Counted from the first letter of the stretch, positions 16,585 through 23,842 are shown. The stretch is DNA of 32,532 nt from an uncultured Bacilli bacterium (GCA_944358405.1 CALVQX010000020.1:1-32532); one strand, 5' to 3'. Translations and numbers: made by a program. Notes: generated by a model from the sequence alone, not told the origin.

Positions 16585-17547
16585 TTATCTTTTTAGTTGT
16601 AAAAGTTTTTCTTTTTGATGATTTCCAACTAATTTTTGATATTCTTGTTCTGATATTTCGATGATCCATGGAGGATCATTTAAGGTTAAAGTTCTAGATA
16701 GATTTAAACCAGGCGCTCCAAATCTGGAGATACTTTCTATACTTTTTTGATATGCTTCGTTTTCAAAACAGTTTGGCTTCCAGCAAACTGCAAATTGAGT
16801 TTTTTCTTTGGTGGTGCATTTTCCAGCGTATACCTCTTGGATATCTTTGTGATATTTCGCTTGTTGTATTTTTGGACAAAATGATAATAAATTTAATATT
16901 TCAACATTTCCTTCTCCTTTTTGTTGATAGATATTTAAATCGTTAAAATTGATGGATCCAGCAGGTAAAAACTCTTCATGAAAGACGGTTTCTTGTGTTT
17001 TGAAGTTTAATGCTTCTGCTATTCTGGAAAGTTCGTTTCCATTTGGTTCAAAAACAGAAAAGAGAAAACATTTACATGGTGCTTGGGGGTATTTGCCAAG
17101 GGTTGAGTATGTTACTAAAACTTTAGATTTATCTTCATTTAGACTCATTTCTAAATCGTAGATAACAGAAGTATCATTTCGGTTTTTTTCTTTATAAATA
17201 AAGTCAAAAATTCCATGAAATGCTAAGGTGCCATCTTTTCCTAATTGAACTTGCATGCTACGTTTTTCTGTTCTTAGTCCATCTGTAGTAATATATTTTA
17301 CAAATGTAATTAGATCATCATTGTGTTTTCTTGTTTCAAAAGAGATATCAAAATCAGAATGTTTTTTTGCCTCTTTTAAATGTTGAATTGAAAATTCTAT
17401 CATTGCATTAATATCAGCGGTTGCGAATAAAAACCTTTCAAAATAATAATTATGTTTATATTCTTTGGGTATTAAATCATATTGCTTTTTAAAATCGGTT
17501 TTTAATAATTGGTTTACTTTGTCTTGCTGATATTCGTTTAAACTCAT
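16585..17547 (-). CDS. Unknown 320-aa protein
   Basis: Not recognised. SD TTAAGGAGG precedes ATG 17547 on the minus strand, and TATAAT lies a short way upstream, so it probably has its own promoter divergent from the prs operon. The protein is soluble with no signal peptide or membrane segment. The N-terminal 100 residues look helical, the rest mixed alpha/beta. Features include a Cys-containing segment QAPCKCFLFSVFEPNG, FCPKIQQAKYH, and a C-terminal RFGAPGLNLSRTLTLNDPPW. Codon use is like its neighbours. It interrupts the plus-strand NAD genes, but no operator copy is seen on its side. Confidence 0.7.
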   Translation of the reverse strand: MSLNEYQQDKVNQLLKTDFKKQYDLIPKEYKHNYYFERFLFATADINAMIEFSIQHLKEAKKHSDFDISFETRKHNDDLITFVKYITTDGLRTEKRSMQVQLGKDGTLAFHGIFDFIYKEKNRNDTSVIYDLEMSLNEDKSKVLVTYSTLGKYPQAPCKCFLFSVFEPNGNELSRIAEALNFKTQETVFHEEFLPAGSINFNDLNIYQQKGEGNVEILNLLSFCPKIQQAKYHKDIQEVYAGKCTTKEKTQFAVCWKPNCFENEAYQKSIESISRFGAPGLNLSRTLTLNDPPWIIEISEQEYQKLVGNHQKEKLLQLKR

Positions 17548-17608
17548 TCTAAAACCTCCTTAATGATTTTATTATAGCACGTTTTTTAATAAAAAAAGAA
17601 AAAAGTAG

Positions 17609-17637
17609 TTGACAAATTTTATAGTTATTAATATAAT
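17609..17637 (+). promoter_or_regulatory. Sigma-A promoter of the 120-aa gene - prs - nadD operon
   Basis: TTGACA at 17609-17614, 17-bp spacer, TATAAT at 17632-17637, a full consensus. The -10 box lies in the centre of the palindrome at 17624-17646. Confidence 0.88.
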
Positions 17638-17646
17638 GTTAATAAC
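17624..17646. promoter_or_regulatory. Putative NrtR operator at the prs-operon promoter
   Basis: GTTATTAA-N7-TTAATAAC, a perfect 8-bp inverted repeat whose 7-base centre TATAATG contains the -10 box. It is the best copy in the window. The match in layout and sequence to the pncA site argues for one shared repressor. Confidence 0.78.
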
Positions 17647-17677
17647 AGATGAAAAACCTGTATATTTTTTAAAATAT

Positions 17678-17700
17678 GTTACTAACAAAGTGATAAAAAG
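17678..17700. promoter_or_regulatory. RBS-proximal operator-like element upstream of the 120-aa gene
   Basis: GTTACTAA-N7-ATAAAAAG, degenerate, preceded by TTTTTTAAAAT and followed by AAAGAGGAG. Same position relative to the start codon as in pncA and pncB. Confidence 0.42.
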
Positions 17701-17715
17701 AAAGAGGAGATATTT

Positions 17716-18078
17716 ATGGAAATGACAATAAAAAAAGAACAAGTAGAGAGAATTTTAACAGATTATTATAGGACAAAAGAAGATGTGAATGGAACAGTTA
17801 AAATGAAAACGAAGAAAGAGTTACTTGGTTATTATACATGCGAGCAGACTACAGCAACAACAACAATAGAGTTATCTGGAACAACAATACTATTAGGAAA
17901 TACCATCGTTGTAAGAAGAGTGATCCCATTTGAAGAATATGAAGGAATATTTAAAGATCTACTAGGAGAGCAAGGATATGAAGTAGAAAGACTATGGATT
18001 GATAACGGTATAAACACAGAATGGACAGGTTGGGGCCAATGGAACATAAAGAAGATAAAGTTTATTGCAACGGAATAA
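17716..18078 (+). CDS. Unknown 120-aa protein heading the prs-nadD operon
   Basis: Not recognised. A small soluble protein with an N-terminal helix (MTIKKEQVERILTDYY), a central beta-rich region (YYTCEQTTATTTIELSG, TTILLGNTIVVRRVI) and a C-terminal WGQWNIKKIKF strand. SD AGAGGAG precedes ATG 17716. It is the first gene after a consensus promoter carrying the best operator palindrome of the window, and prs follows 92 bp later. Strong expression and NAD-linked regulation are therefore likely. No catalytic motif is visible; a binding or regulatory role is possible but not shown. Confidence 0.75.
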   Translation: MEMTIKKEQVERILTDYYRTKEDVNGTVKMKTKKELLGYYTCEQTTATTTIELSGTTILLGNTIVVRRVIPFEEYEGIFKDLLGEQGYEVERLWIDNGINTEWTGWGQWNIKKIKFIATE

Positions 18079-18137
18079 AAATAGAAGCTAAAAAACAAGT
18101 AAAGGAATTTAGAAGATAATATATTTTTTTAAAATAA

Positions 18138-18160
18138 GATATTAATAAAATATTAATAAG
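18138..18160. promoter_or_regulatory. RBS-proximal operator-like element upstream of prs
   Basis: GATATTAA-N7-TTAATAAG, the strongest of the RBS-proximal copies, preceded by TTTTTTTAAAAT and followed directly by the SD AGAGGTGG. Confidence 0.58.
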
Positions 18161-18170
18161 AGGTGGAATT

Positions 18171-19244
18171 ATGAATAATATTAAAATTATTGCTTTAGAT
18201 AATATCAAAGAAATAGGAAGCGAAGTAAATATTAAATTAAACAAATTAAGAAAGACGGATAAAAACTATATGTTAAACATTACAGCTAGTAGATTTTCTA
18301 ATGGAGAAGGAAAAGTAAAAATAGAAGATTCAGTAAGAGAAAAAGATATTTATCTTTTAGCAGATGTTGGTAATTATGGAATGACATATAATATGCATGG
18401 ATTTACTCATCATATGGCACCTGATGAACATTTTCAGGATATTAAAAGAACAATTTCAGCCATTTCTGGCTATTCAGAAAAAGTAACAGTAATTATGCCA
18501 CTTCTATATCAATCAAGACAACATAAAAGAAAAGGAAGAGAATCAGCTGACTGTGCCTTGGCACTACAAGAATTAGAAAGATTAGGTGTGGATCATATTA
18601 TTACTTTTGATGCACACGATCCAACCATATCGAATGCAATTCCTAATCTACCATTTGAAAATTTCTATCCTACCAACACTATTTTAGAGGACTTATTAAA
18701 AACAGAAAAGTTAAATGAAATCTTAGTAATTAGTCCAGATTTAGGTGCTACAGAACGTGCAAGATATTATGCAGAAATGCTAGATACCAATGTTGGAGCA
18801 TTTTATAAAAGACGCGATTTAACAAAAGTAGTGAATGGAAAAAATCCAATTATTGAACATACTTACATGGGATCATCTGTAGAAGGATGCGATGTCTTAG
18901 TAGTAGACGATATGATAGCAAGCGGTGCTTCTATGTTAGAAGTAGGAAAAAGATTAAAAACAGATGGTGCTAAAAAAGTATATTTTATCGCAACCTTTGC
19001 CTTATTTACAGAAGGAATTGAGGAATTTGATAATGCTTATCAAAATCATTATTTTGATAAATTATACACTACGAATTTATCTTACATTCCTGAAGAATAT
19101 AGAGAAAAAGAATGGTTCCATACGGTAGATTGTTCTGAAAATATTGCAAAAATCATCCATGCCCTACATAACAAAGAATCTCTAAAACCATTATTAAATG
19201 GTAAAGAAAAGATCTTAACATTGCGGAAGGAGAAAGGATTATGA
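18171..19244 (+). CDS. prs: Ribose-phosphate pyrophosphokinase (PRPP synthetase), divergent
   Basis: Makes PRPP from ribose-5-phosphate and ATP. At 357 aa it is longer than the usual 310-320 aa. Recognisable parts are MPLLYQSRQHKRKGRESAD (about residues 107-125), DHIITFDAHDP in place of the usual DLHA segment, and the PRPP-binding loop VLVVDDMIASGASM (about residues 242-255). The first 60 residues and the C-terminus differ from housekeeping Prs. It shares the operator-controlled operon with nadD (four-base ATGA overlap), so it probably supplies PRPP for PncB; a second, housekeeping prs may lie elsewhere. SD AGAGGTGG. Confidence 0.88.
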   Translation: MNNIKIIALDNIKEIGSEVNIKLNKLRKTDKNYMLNITASRFSNGEGKVKIEDSVREKDIYLLADVGNYGMTYNMHGFTHHMAPDEHFQDIKRTISAISGYSEKVTVIMPLLYQSRQHKRKGRESADCALALQELERLGVDHIITFDAHDPTISNAIPNLPFENFYPTNTILEDLLKTEKLNEILVISPDLGATERARYYAEMLDTNVGAFYKRRDLTKVVNGKNPIIEHTYMGSSVEGCDVLVVDDMIASGASMLEVGKRLKTDGAKKVYFIATFALFTEGIEEFDNAYQNHYFDKLYTTNLSYIPEEYREKEWFHTVDCSENIAKIIHALHNKESLKPLLNGKEKILTLRKEKGL

Positions 19245-19864
19245 AAATAGGAATTTTTGGGGGAAGTTTTAATCCTCCGCATCAAATGCATAAGAAAATT
19301 GCAAAAGAATTAATTAAGAAAGGGTATGTAGACAAAGTTATCTTTGTACCAACGGGAATAAAATATGAATATAAAAATAATTTGGTTTCTAATGATGCAA
19401 GATATACTATGTTAACCTTAATGTGTGAAAATGAAAACGATATGATGGTTAGTCGTTATGAGTTTCAAGAAAAGCCAGTCTATACTTATGAGACTTTAGA
19501 TCATTTCAAAAGAAAGTATCCAGAGGATGATATTTACTTTATTTGCGGAACGGATAATTTAAGCTATATGGATCAATGGAAAAAAGGAGACTATATTTTA
19601 GCAAATTATAAACTTTTAATTATTAAAAGAAAAACAGATGACATAGGATCTTTGTTAGAAAAATATAAAAAATACAGAAATAATATTGTAATTACAAACA
19701 TTCGAGAACAAAAGTTATCTTCTACCACAATTAGAGAAAATATAAAAAACCAAAAGAGTATCAAAAGATACGTAGACAAAAAAGTATATCAATATATGAT
19801 GAGAAATCACTTATATGATCAGAAAAAAGATCAGGGATACTATTACGTTATTAAAAGTTATTAA
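19241..19864 (+). CDS. nadD: Nicotinate-nucleotide adenylyltransferase
   Basis: Converts NaMN and ATP to NaAD. The 207-aa protein has the nucleotidyltransferase signature GGSFNPPHQMHKKIA at its N-terminus (GxFxPxHxxH), FICGTDNLSYMDQWK in the middle, and SSTTIRE, the C-terminal SxTxxR motif. Length is standard. It overlaps prs by four bases, so the two are coupled. The last 15 residues after NHLYDQK are slightly longer than usual. The usual Bacillota neighbour yqeK is absent; a degraded stretch follows. Confidence 0.94.
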   Translation: MKIGIFGGSFNPPHQMHKKIAKELIKKGYVDKVIFVPTGIKYEYKNNLVSNDARYTMLTLMCENENDMMVSRYEFQEKPVYTYETLDHFKRKYPEDDIYFICGTDNLSYMDQWKKGDYILANYKLLIIKRKTDDIGSLLEKYKKYRNNIVITNIREQKLSSTTIRENIKNQKSIKRYVDKKVYQYMMRNHLYDQKKDQGYYYVIKSY

Positions 19865-19889
19865 AAAGTTTTCTATAATTCATATTTCT

Positions 19890-20263
19890 AGACATTATTA
19901 TTTAAAAGATAAAATAGAGAAATATTGCATACTCCAATGCTGTAACTACTGATGATATCTTATATTTGCAACAACATTTGACGGATAAAAAAATTATAAA
20001 TATTAATACTATTATAATGAAGGATGAAATTCATTCACTAATAGACATAAAATGTATGCTTAATTATGTAGATACTATTAGCGTTTATAAAACTGAGGTT
20101 ATTTTTGACGAAGTATAATTTCTATGCTAAAGAACAGTTGATTAATTTGAAGCATATTTTCGAAAACTTAGATGCGTTTTTTACAGCCTATCATTGTTAT
20201 AGTCAAGACCATTTAATAAAGTTACTGCAAGATTTAGCAAGAAGATTTTGTACAAATAAATGA
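19890..20263 (+). pseudogene. Degraded coding remnant, unknown
   Basis: The 442 bases between nadD and the next gene hold three overlapping open stretches in successive frames: one with SRHYYLKDKIEKYC (from 19890), one from about 19920 to the stop at 20116-20118 with TTDDILYLQQHLTDKK, and one ending at 20261-20263 with NFYAKEQLINLKHIFENL. Joined through two frameshifts they would give about 120 residues. None has a good start codon or SD. This looks like a decayed gene, but I cannot name the family. Confidence 0.4.
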
Positions 20264-20306
20264 GATATGATAAAATAGGAGAAAATCGAATTTAGAGGTG
20301 AGTTAT

Positions 20307-20894
20307 GTGTTCAAAAACATCGAGATTAATGCCGAATGGTATTATCACCGAATTGATATGTTTTCGATGAAAGGTATTTTTCAATCCAGAGCAATATTAT
20401 CTAAGAGAAAGCAAGGATATCATAAGACAGATACTTGTTCTTGGAACGGATTAGACTACATTTCCGTAGCAAAACGAATTCCACAAATGATTTACGATAG
20501 TTTTTACCAAAAAATAATTAGAGGGCAATATGCTTTTGTGTTGGATAAAATTGATATCATTCCAACAAAGTATAAGAAAAAGCATTATGACTTTTTTCGA
20601 ACTATTTCAACGATTCTTCCGAATCAATGGTATTCTTGCTATCGAGATGAGTATCAAGTAAAAGATAGAATAGTAAAAGATAGAATAACGATAGAAAAAA
20701 TAATAGGAATCAAAATTCCAGAAAAAGATCAAAATATTTTCGTTGGTTATCCAAGCTACATGACAAAGGATTGCTATATTGACTTATATTTAAAAAATAT
20801 GGAAGAATACAAAATAGACTTACCATTCTTTGATATTGAAGAGGGATTACAAATAGATCAAGAAGAAATAAAAAGGTATCTTATAACAAGATAA
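20307..20894 (+). CDS. Possible ADP-ribosyltransferase-like protein (DarT-like pattern)
   Basis: A 195-aa protein of no firmly recognised family. GTG 20307 is chosen because AGGTGAG lies just upstream; GTG 20298 would overlap that SD. The order of motifs resembles DarT/Tpt1-type ADP-ribosyltransferases: YYHRID with His14 followed by a helix MKGIFQSRAILSKR (as in H..d...l..Il..G.l.s), NGLDYISVAKR with Tyr51/Ser53, a strand YAFVLD, then YRDEYQVKDRI with Glu115 followed by IEKIIGIKIP (as in the E-LV...i....I..I.v pattern). That H-Y-E-like layout would bind NAD. It lies between nadD and pncC. The call is inference from pattern only; a housekeeping or structural role is possible. Confidence 0.5.
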   Translation: MFKNIEINAEWYYHRIDMFSMKGIFQSRAILSKRKQGYHKTDTCSWNGLDYISVAKRIPQMIYDSFYQKIIRGQYAFVLDKIDIIPTKYKKKHYDFFRTISTILPNQWYSCYRDEYQVKDRIVKDRITIEKIIGIKIPEKDQNIFVGYPSYMTKDCYIDLYLKNMEEYKIDLPFFDIEEGLQIDQEEIKRYLITR

Positions 20895-20906
20895 AAGGAG
20901 GAAAAT

Positions 20907-21383
20907 ATGGATTTTAAAGAAGTGATACATCTTTTACAATTAGAACAAAAAACGATTTCAACCATGGAATCTTGTACTGGTGGCGGAGTTGCCAATGCGA
21001 TTACTAATTGTGAAGGTGCGAGTGAAATACTAAAATTTAGTGCAGTAACGTATTGTAATGAGTACAAAATAAAGATGGGTGTACCAAAAGAAGTAATTGA
21101 TAAATATACAGTTTACAGTATGGAAACAGCAGATGAAATGAGCCAAAATATTGCAAAGTTTGCTAATAGCGATTATGGAGTAGGGATTACCGGACAATTG
21201 AATAGGCAAGACCCTGCCAACCCAGTTGGCAAAGATAACGTTGTTTATATTAGTATTTATGATAGAGAAAATGATAAGTATTATAGAGAAAAGATGGAAG
21301 TTCATAAAGAAAGTAGAAAATTAAATAAAGATCATGTCATTGACAAAATTATTGAAATGCTAGAAAGTATATTAAATATGTGA
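20907..21383 (+). CDS. pncC: Nicotinamide-nucleotide amidase (stand-alone CinA C-domain)
   Basis: Deamidates NMN to NaMN, returning NMN (for example from DNA ligase) to the NadD/NadE route. The 158-aa protein is the C-terminal CinA domain alone, with the catalytic Ser22 in TMESCTGGGVAN, the AVTYCNEYKIKMGV segment and YGVGITGQ. Family members normally show GITGxAGP here; this one has GITGQLNRQDP, a small departure. SD AAAGGAGG precedes ATG 20907, 12 bp after the ART-like gene, so the two are probably cotranscribed. Confidence 0.88.
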   Translation: MDFKEVIHLLQLEQKTISTMESCTGGGVANAITNCEGASEILKFSAVTYCNEYKIKMGVPKEVIDKYTVYSMETADEMSQNIAKFANSDYGVGITGQLNRQDPANPVGKDNVVYISIYDRENDKYYREKMEVHKESRKLNKDHVIDKIIEMLESILNM

Positions 21384-21407
21384 TAATATAGTGTTGAGGT
21401 GATTTGT

Positions 21408-22109
21408 TTGAGAGATGCTGATTTAGCGAAAGTAAGGGAAGAATTTAGAAAAAACTTAAAGGAAAGTTCGGATTTTTCTTCCTATAAAAAGGAATTAAAA
21501 AGATTAGAGGAAAATGAGTATGTAAAACGATATTTAGAGCTTTTAGAGCTAGTAGATAGAGATGATAAAGAACCAACAGTAGAAGAACTCGTTAGTCTAG
21601 CTTATCAAAATGCGAATGTTTCTATACGGGATGAAGATAGTAATCATATTATGGTATATGTAGGAACGTACTGCAAAGATACAGATATGCATCATGACAA
21701 TGACTCACTGACGCTTAATGATAGTAATGCTAGTTATAAAGCATATTTAGATTTAGAAACACAGCAAGCTTATAATATTGCCATGGACAAAACAGAGGAA
21801 TTTGAACGAGAATTTCTTACGCTATATCTTCCTATAGAAAATAAACTAGATCATCATGACTATATGTCACAATATTTTGAACTGCAAACTTGGTTTAAAA
21901 AAGAATTAATGCAAACACCCCAAGATATGGTAATAAAAAAACTACAGATAATAGGAAAAATAAGAAAAAGTGAAGATGCAAACTCTTTTGATGTTTCGCT
22001 TTTTGTTCGAGCATATGGAGATGACTATTATCTAGAAAAATTTGGGTTATCACACAAAAATAGAGAAAAAGTAAAACGATACAAAGTGGAGCATCCTGAA
22101 TTTTGCTAG
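21408..22109 (+). CDS. Unknown 233-aa protein between pncC and nrtR
   Basis: Not recognised. TTG 21408 is chosen because GAGGTGAT lies upstream; GTG 21399 overlaps that SD. The first 65 residues are charged and helical (VREEFRKNLKES, YKKELKRLEENEYVKRYLELLELV), probably coiled coil. The middle has an alpha/beta part with HIMVYVGTYCKDTDMHHDND, which holds Cys, His and Asp residues that could bind metal. No signal peptide or membrane segment. It starts 24 bp after pncC and ends 49 bp before nrtR. Confidence 0.7.
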   Translation: MRDADLAKVREEFRKNLKESSDFSSYKKELKRLEENEYVKRYLELLELVDRDDKEPTVEELVSLAYQNANVSIRDEDSNHIMVYVGTYCKDTDMHHDNDSLTLNDSNASYKAYLDLETQQAYNIAMDKTEEFEREFLTLYLPIENKLDHHDYMSQYFELQTWFKKELMQTPQDMVIKKLQIIGKIRKSEDANSFDVSLFVRAYGDDYYLEKFGLSHKNREKVKRYKVEHPEFC

Positions 22110-22126
22110 TTTTTTTCTTGAGTTAT

Positions 22127-22149
22127 GTTATAATCAAAGTATAAATAAG
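22127..22149 (+). promoter_or_regulatory. Extended -10 promoter and operator-like sequence upstream of nrtR
   Basis: TGTTATAAT at 22126-22134 is an extended -10 box. GTTATAAT-N7-TAAATAAG (22127-22149) has the 8-7-8 layout and the same right arm as the pncA RBS-proximal element, directly before the SD AGAGGTG. It could be an autoregulatory site, but part of the match may be generic AT-rich leader. Confidence 0.4.
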
Positions 22150-22158
22150 AGGTGTGAT

Positions 22159-22989
22159 ATGAAAAAAGAATATAAAACAGAAGAAGAATTCCTAAAAGAT
22201 TATGATCCAAAAGAATTTGATCAATTATCTATAACTGCTGATATTTTACTTGTTAGTGTATCTGATCAAGAACAGACAAATTATCGAAAAACCAGTAAGA
22301 AAATGATGAGCATTCTACTAGTAAAAAGAAATGATTTTCCATATAAAGGAAAATGGTGCTTGCCAGGAGGATTTTTAAATCCAAAAACGGAAACATTAGA
22401 AGAGTGTGCTAGAAGAGTTTTAAAGAATGAAACGAATTTATCTCATATTTATCTAGAACAATTGTATACTTTTGATGGATTGGATAGAGACCCTAGAACT
22501 AGAGTTGTTTCAACTGCTTATGTTGCTTTGATTGATAAAAATCAATTGACTGAAATGATCAATGAGAATGCTTCATGGTTTGATATTGTTTTGATTGAGG
22601 AAAAAGATGGTATAGTAGATATTACTTTGGATAATGGAAGTGAACTGATTCGTCTTTCTATTCGCAAGGAGTTAAAAGAGGAAACAACAGATCGCTATTT
22701 ATTCACTGATATTGGGAAGGAGTCTTTGGCATTTGATCATTCTGTTGTTTTGTTGTCTGGTTTAGAACGAATTCGTAATAAATTGAATTATACAGATATT
22801 GTTTTTAATATGATGCCAGAATATTTCACTTTAGGGGAACTTCAACAAGTGTATGAAGTTATTTTAGGTAAAAAATTGCTAGATCCAGCATTTCGAAGAA
22901 TTATCGCGGATAAAGTAGAAAAGACCAACAAGATGAAGACAGGGGAAGGTCATCGCCCATCGGCACTATTTCGTTATAGGAGAAAGTAA
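22159..22989 (+). CDS. nrtR: NrtR-type transcriptional regulator (Nudix domain + winged helix)
   Basis: A 276-aa regulator of NAD genes. Residues about 20-165 form a Nudix domain starting ADILLVSVS with PGGFLNPKTETLEECARRVL, and residues about 190-270 a winged-helix domain with MMPEYFTLGELQQVYEVILG and FRRIIADKVEKT, ending HRPSALFRYRR, as in NrtR. The Nudix box is degenerate: RREU is replaced by RRVL and EEXGU by NETNL, so hydrolysis is probably lost and the domain senses ADP-ribose, as established for NrtR repressors. It is followed one base later by nadK. Likely targets are the palindromes at 8350 and 17624. Confidence 0.9.
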   Translation: MKKEYKTEEEFLKDYDPKEFDQLSITADILLVSVSDQEQTNYRKTSKKMMSILLVKRNDFPYKGKWCLPGGFLNPKTETLEECARRVLKNETNLSHIYLEQLYTFDGLDRDPRTRVVSTAYVALIDKNQLTEMINENASWFDIVLIEEKDGIVDITLDNGSELIRLSIRKELKEETTDRYLFTDIGKESLAFDHSVVLLSGLERIRNKLNYTDIVFNMMPEYFTLGELQQVYEVILGKKLLDPAFRRIIADKVEKTNKMKTGEGHRPSALFRYRRK

Positions 22990-22990
22990 T

Positions 22991-23791
22991 ATGAAAGAGA
23001 TTAGGAAGATTAAACTTTTTGCAAATGATAATGAGCCTTCACAAAAAGTTGCGTTGTTTGTTCGGAAAAAATTTGAAGAAAGAGGATTTTTAATTGTTGA
23101 TGATGATTTTGATTTAGGGATTGCGATTGGTGGAGATGGAGCCTTTTTACGAATGATAAAAAACAGTAATTTTTGTAGTGATTGCTACTACATTGGTGTA
23201 AATACTGGTACTTTAGGATTTGCTCAAGAGGTCTCTGTAGAACAGATTGATTCCTTTGTACAAATGGTTTGTGATCGAGATTTTAAAGTAGAGACGATTG
23301 GGATAGAGGAGATCTCTATTACTACTGCAGATAGTATTTCTAAACATTTTGCTTTGAATGAAATGGTTATTCGTGATCAAGAATTAAATACAACGAACAT
23401 AACAGTCAAGATCGATGGAGTGATGTTAGAAGAGTATGCAGGAGATGGATTGTTAATTGCAACTTCTTTTGGTTCTACTGCATACAATCTAAGTTTTGGA
23501 GGCAGTATTGTTTATAATACGTTTCATACGTTGCAAATTACTCCAATTGCTCCATTAAATAACAAGTCTTATCGTAATTTGTTAAATTCTGTAATCATTC
23601 CGGATAATCGTGTGATTACTTTGCTTCCAAGAGATGATAAGAAAAATTTATTAATTACTTTAGATGGAGATAATTATTCTTATTCTAATGTAGAAAAAAT
23701 AGAGACTTTTATTGATCAAAAATTTATCTCTATCCTTCGAATGAAAGATTATGATTTTTCTAAAAAGATTTGTGATAAGTTTTTAAAATAA
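22991..23791 (+). CDS. nadK: NAD kinase
   Basis: Phosphorylates NAD to NADP. The 266-aa protein has GGDGAFLR at residues 47-54, the conserved FALNEMVIRD (NE motif) and the glycine-rich GDGLLIATSFGSTAYNLSFGGSIV. Length is standard for Gram-positive NadK. Start ATG 22991 is one base after the nrtR stop codon, so regulator and kinase are cotranscribed and perhaps coupled. No terminator is evident after it. Confidence 0.95.
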   Translation: MKEIRKIKLFANDNEPSQKVALFVRKKFEERGFLIVDDDFDLGIAIGGDGAFLRMIKNSNFCSDCYYIGVNTGTLGFAQEVSVEQIDSFVQMVCDRDFKVETIGIEEISITTADSISKHFALNEMVIRDQELNTTNITVKIDGVMLEEYAGDGLLIATSFGSTAYNLSFGGSIVYNTFHTLQITPIAPLNNKSYRNLLNSVIIPDNRVITLLPRDDKKNLLITLDGDNYSYSNVEKIETFIDQKFISILRMKDYDFSKKICDKFLK

Positions 23792-23842
23792 TCCAGTACA
23801 TAAATTTCTTCTTGGTGGGTATACTAGAGATGGTGATGTAGG

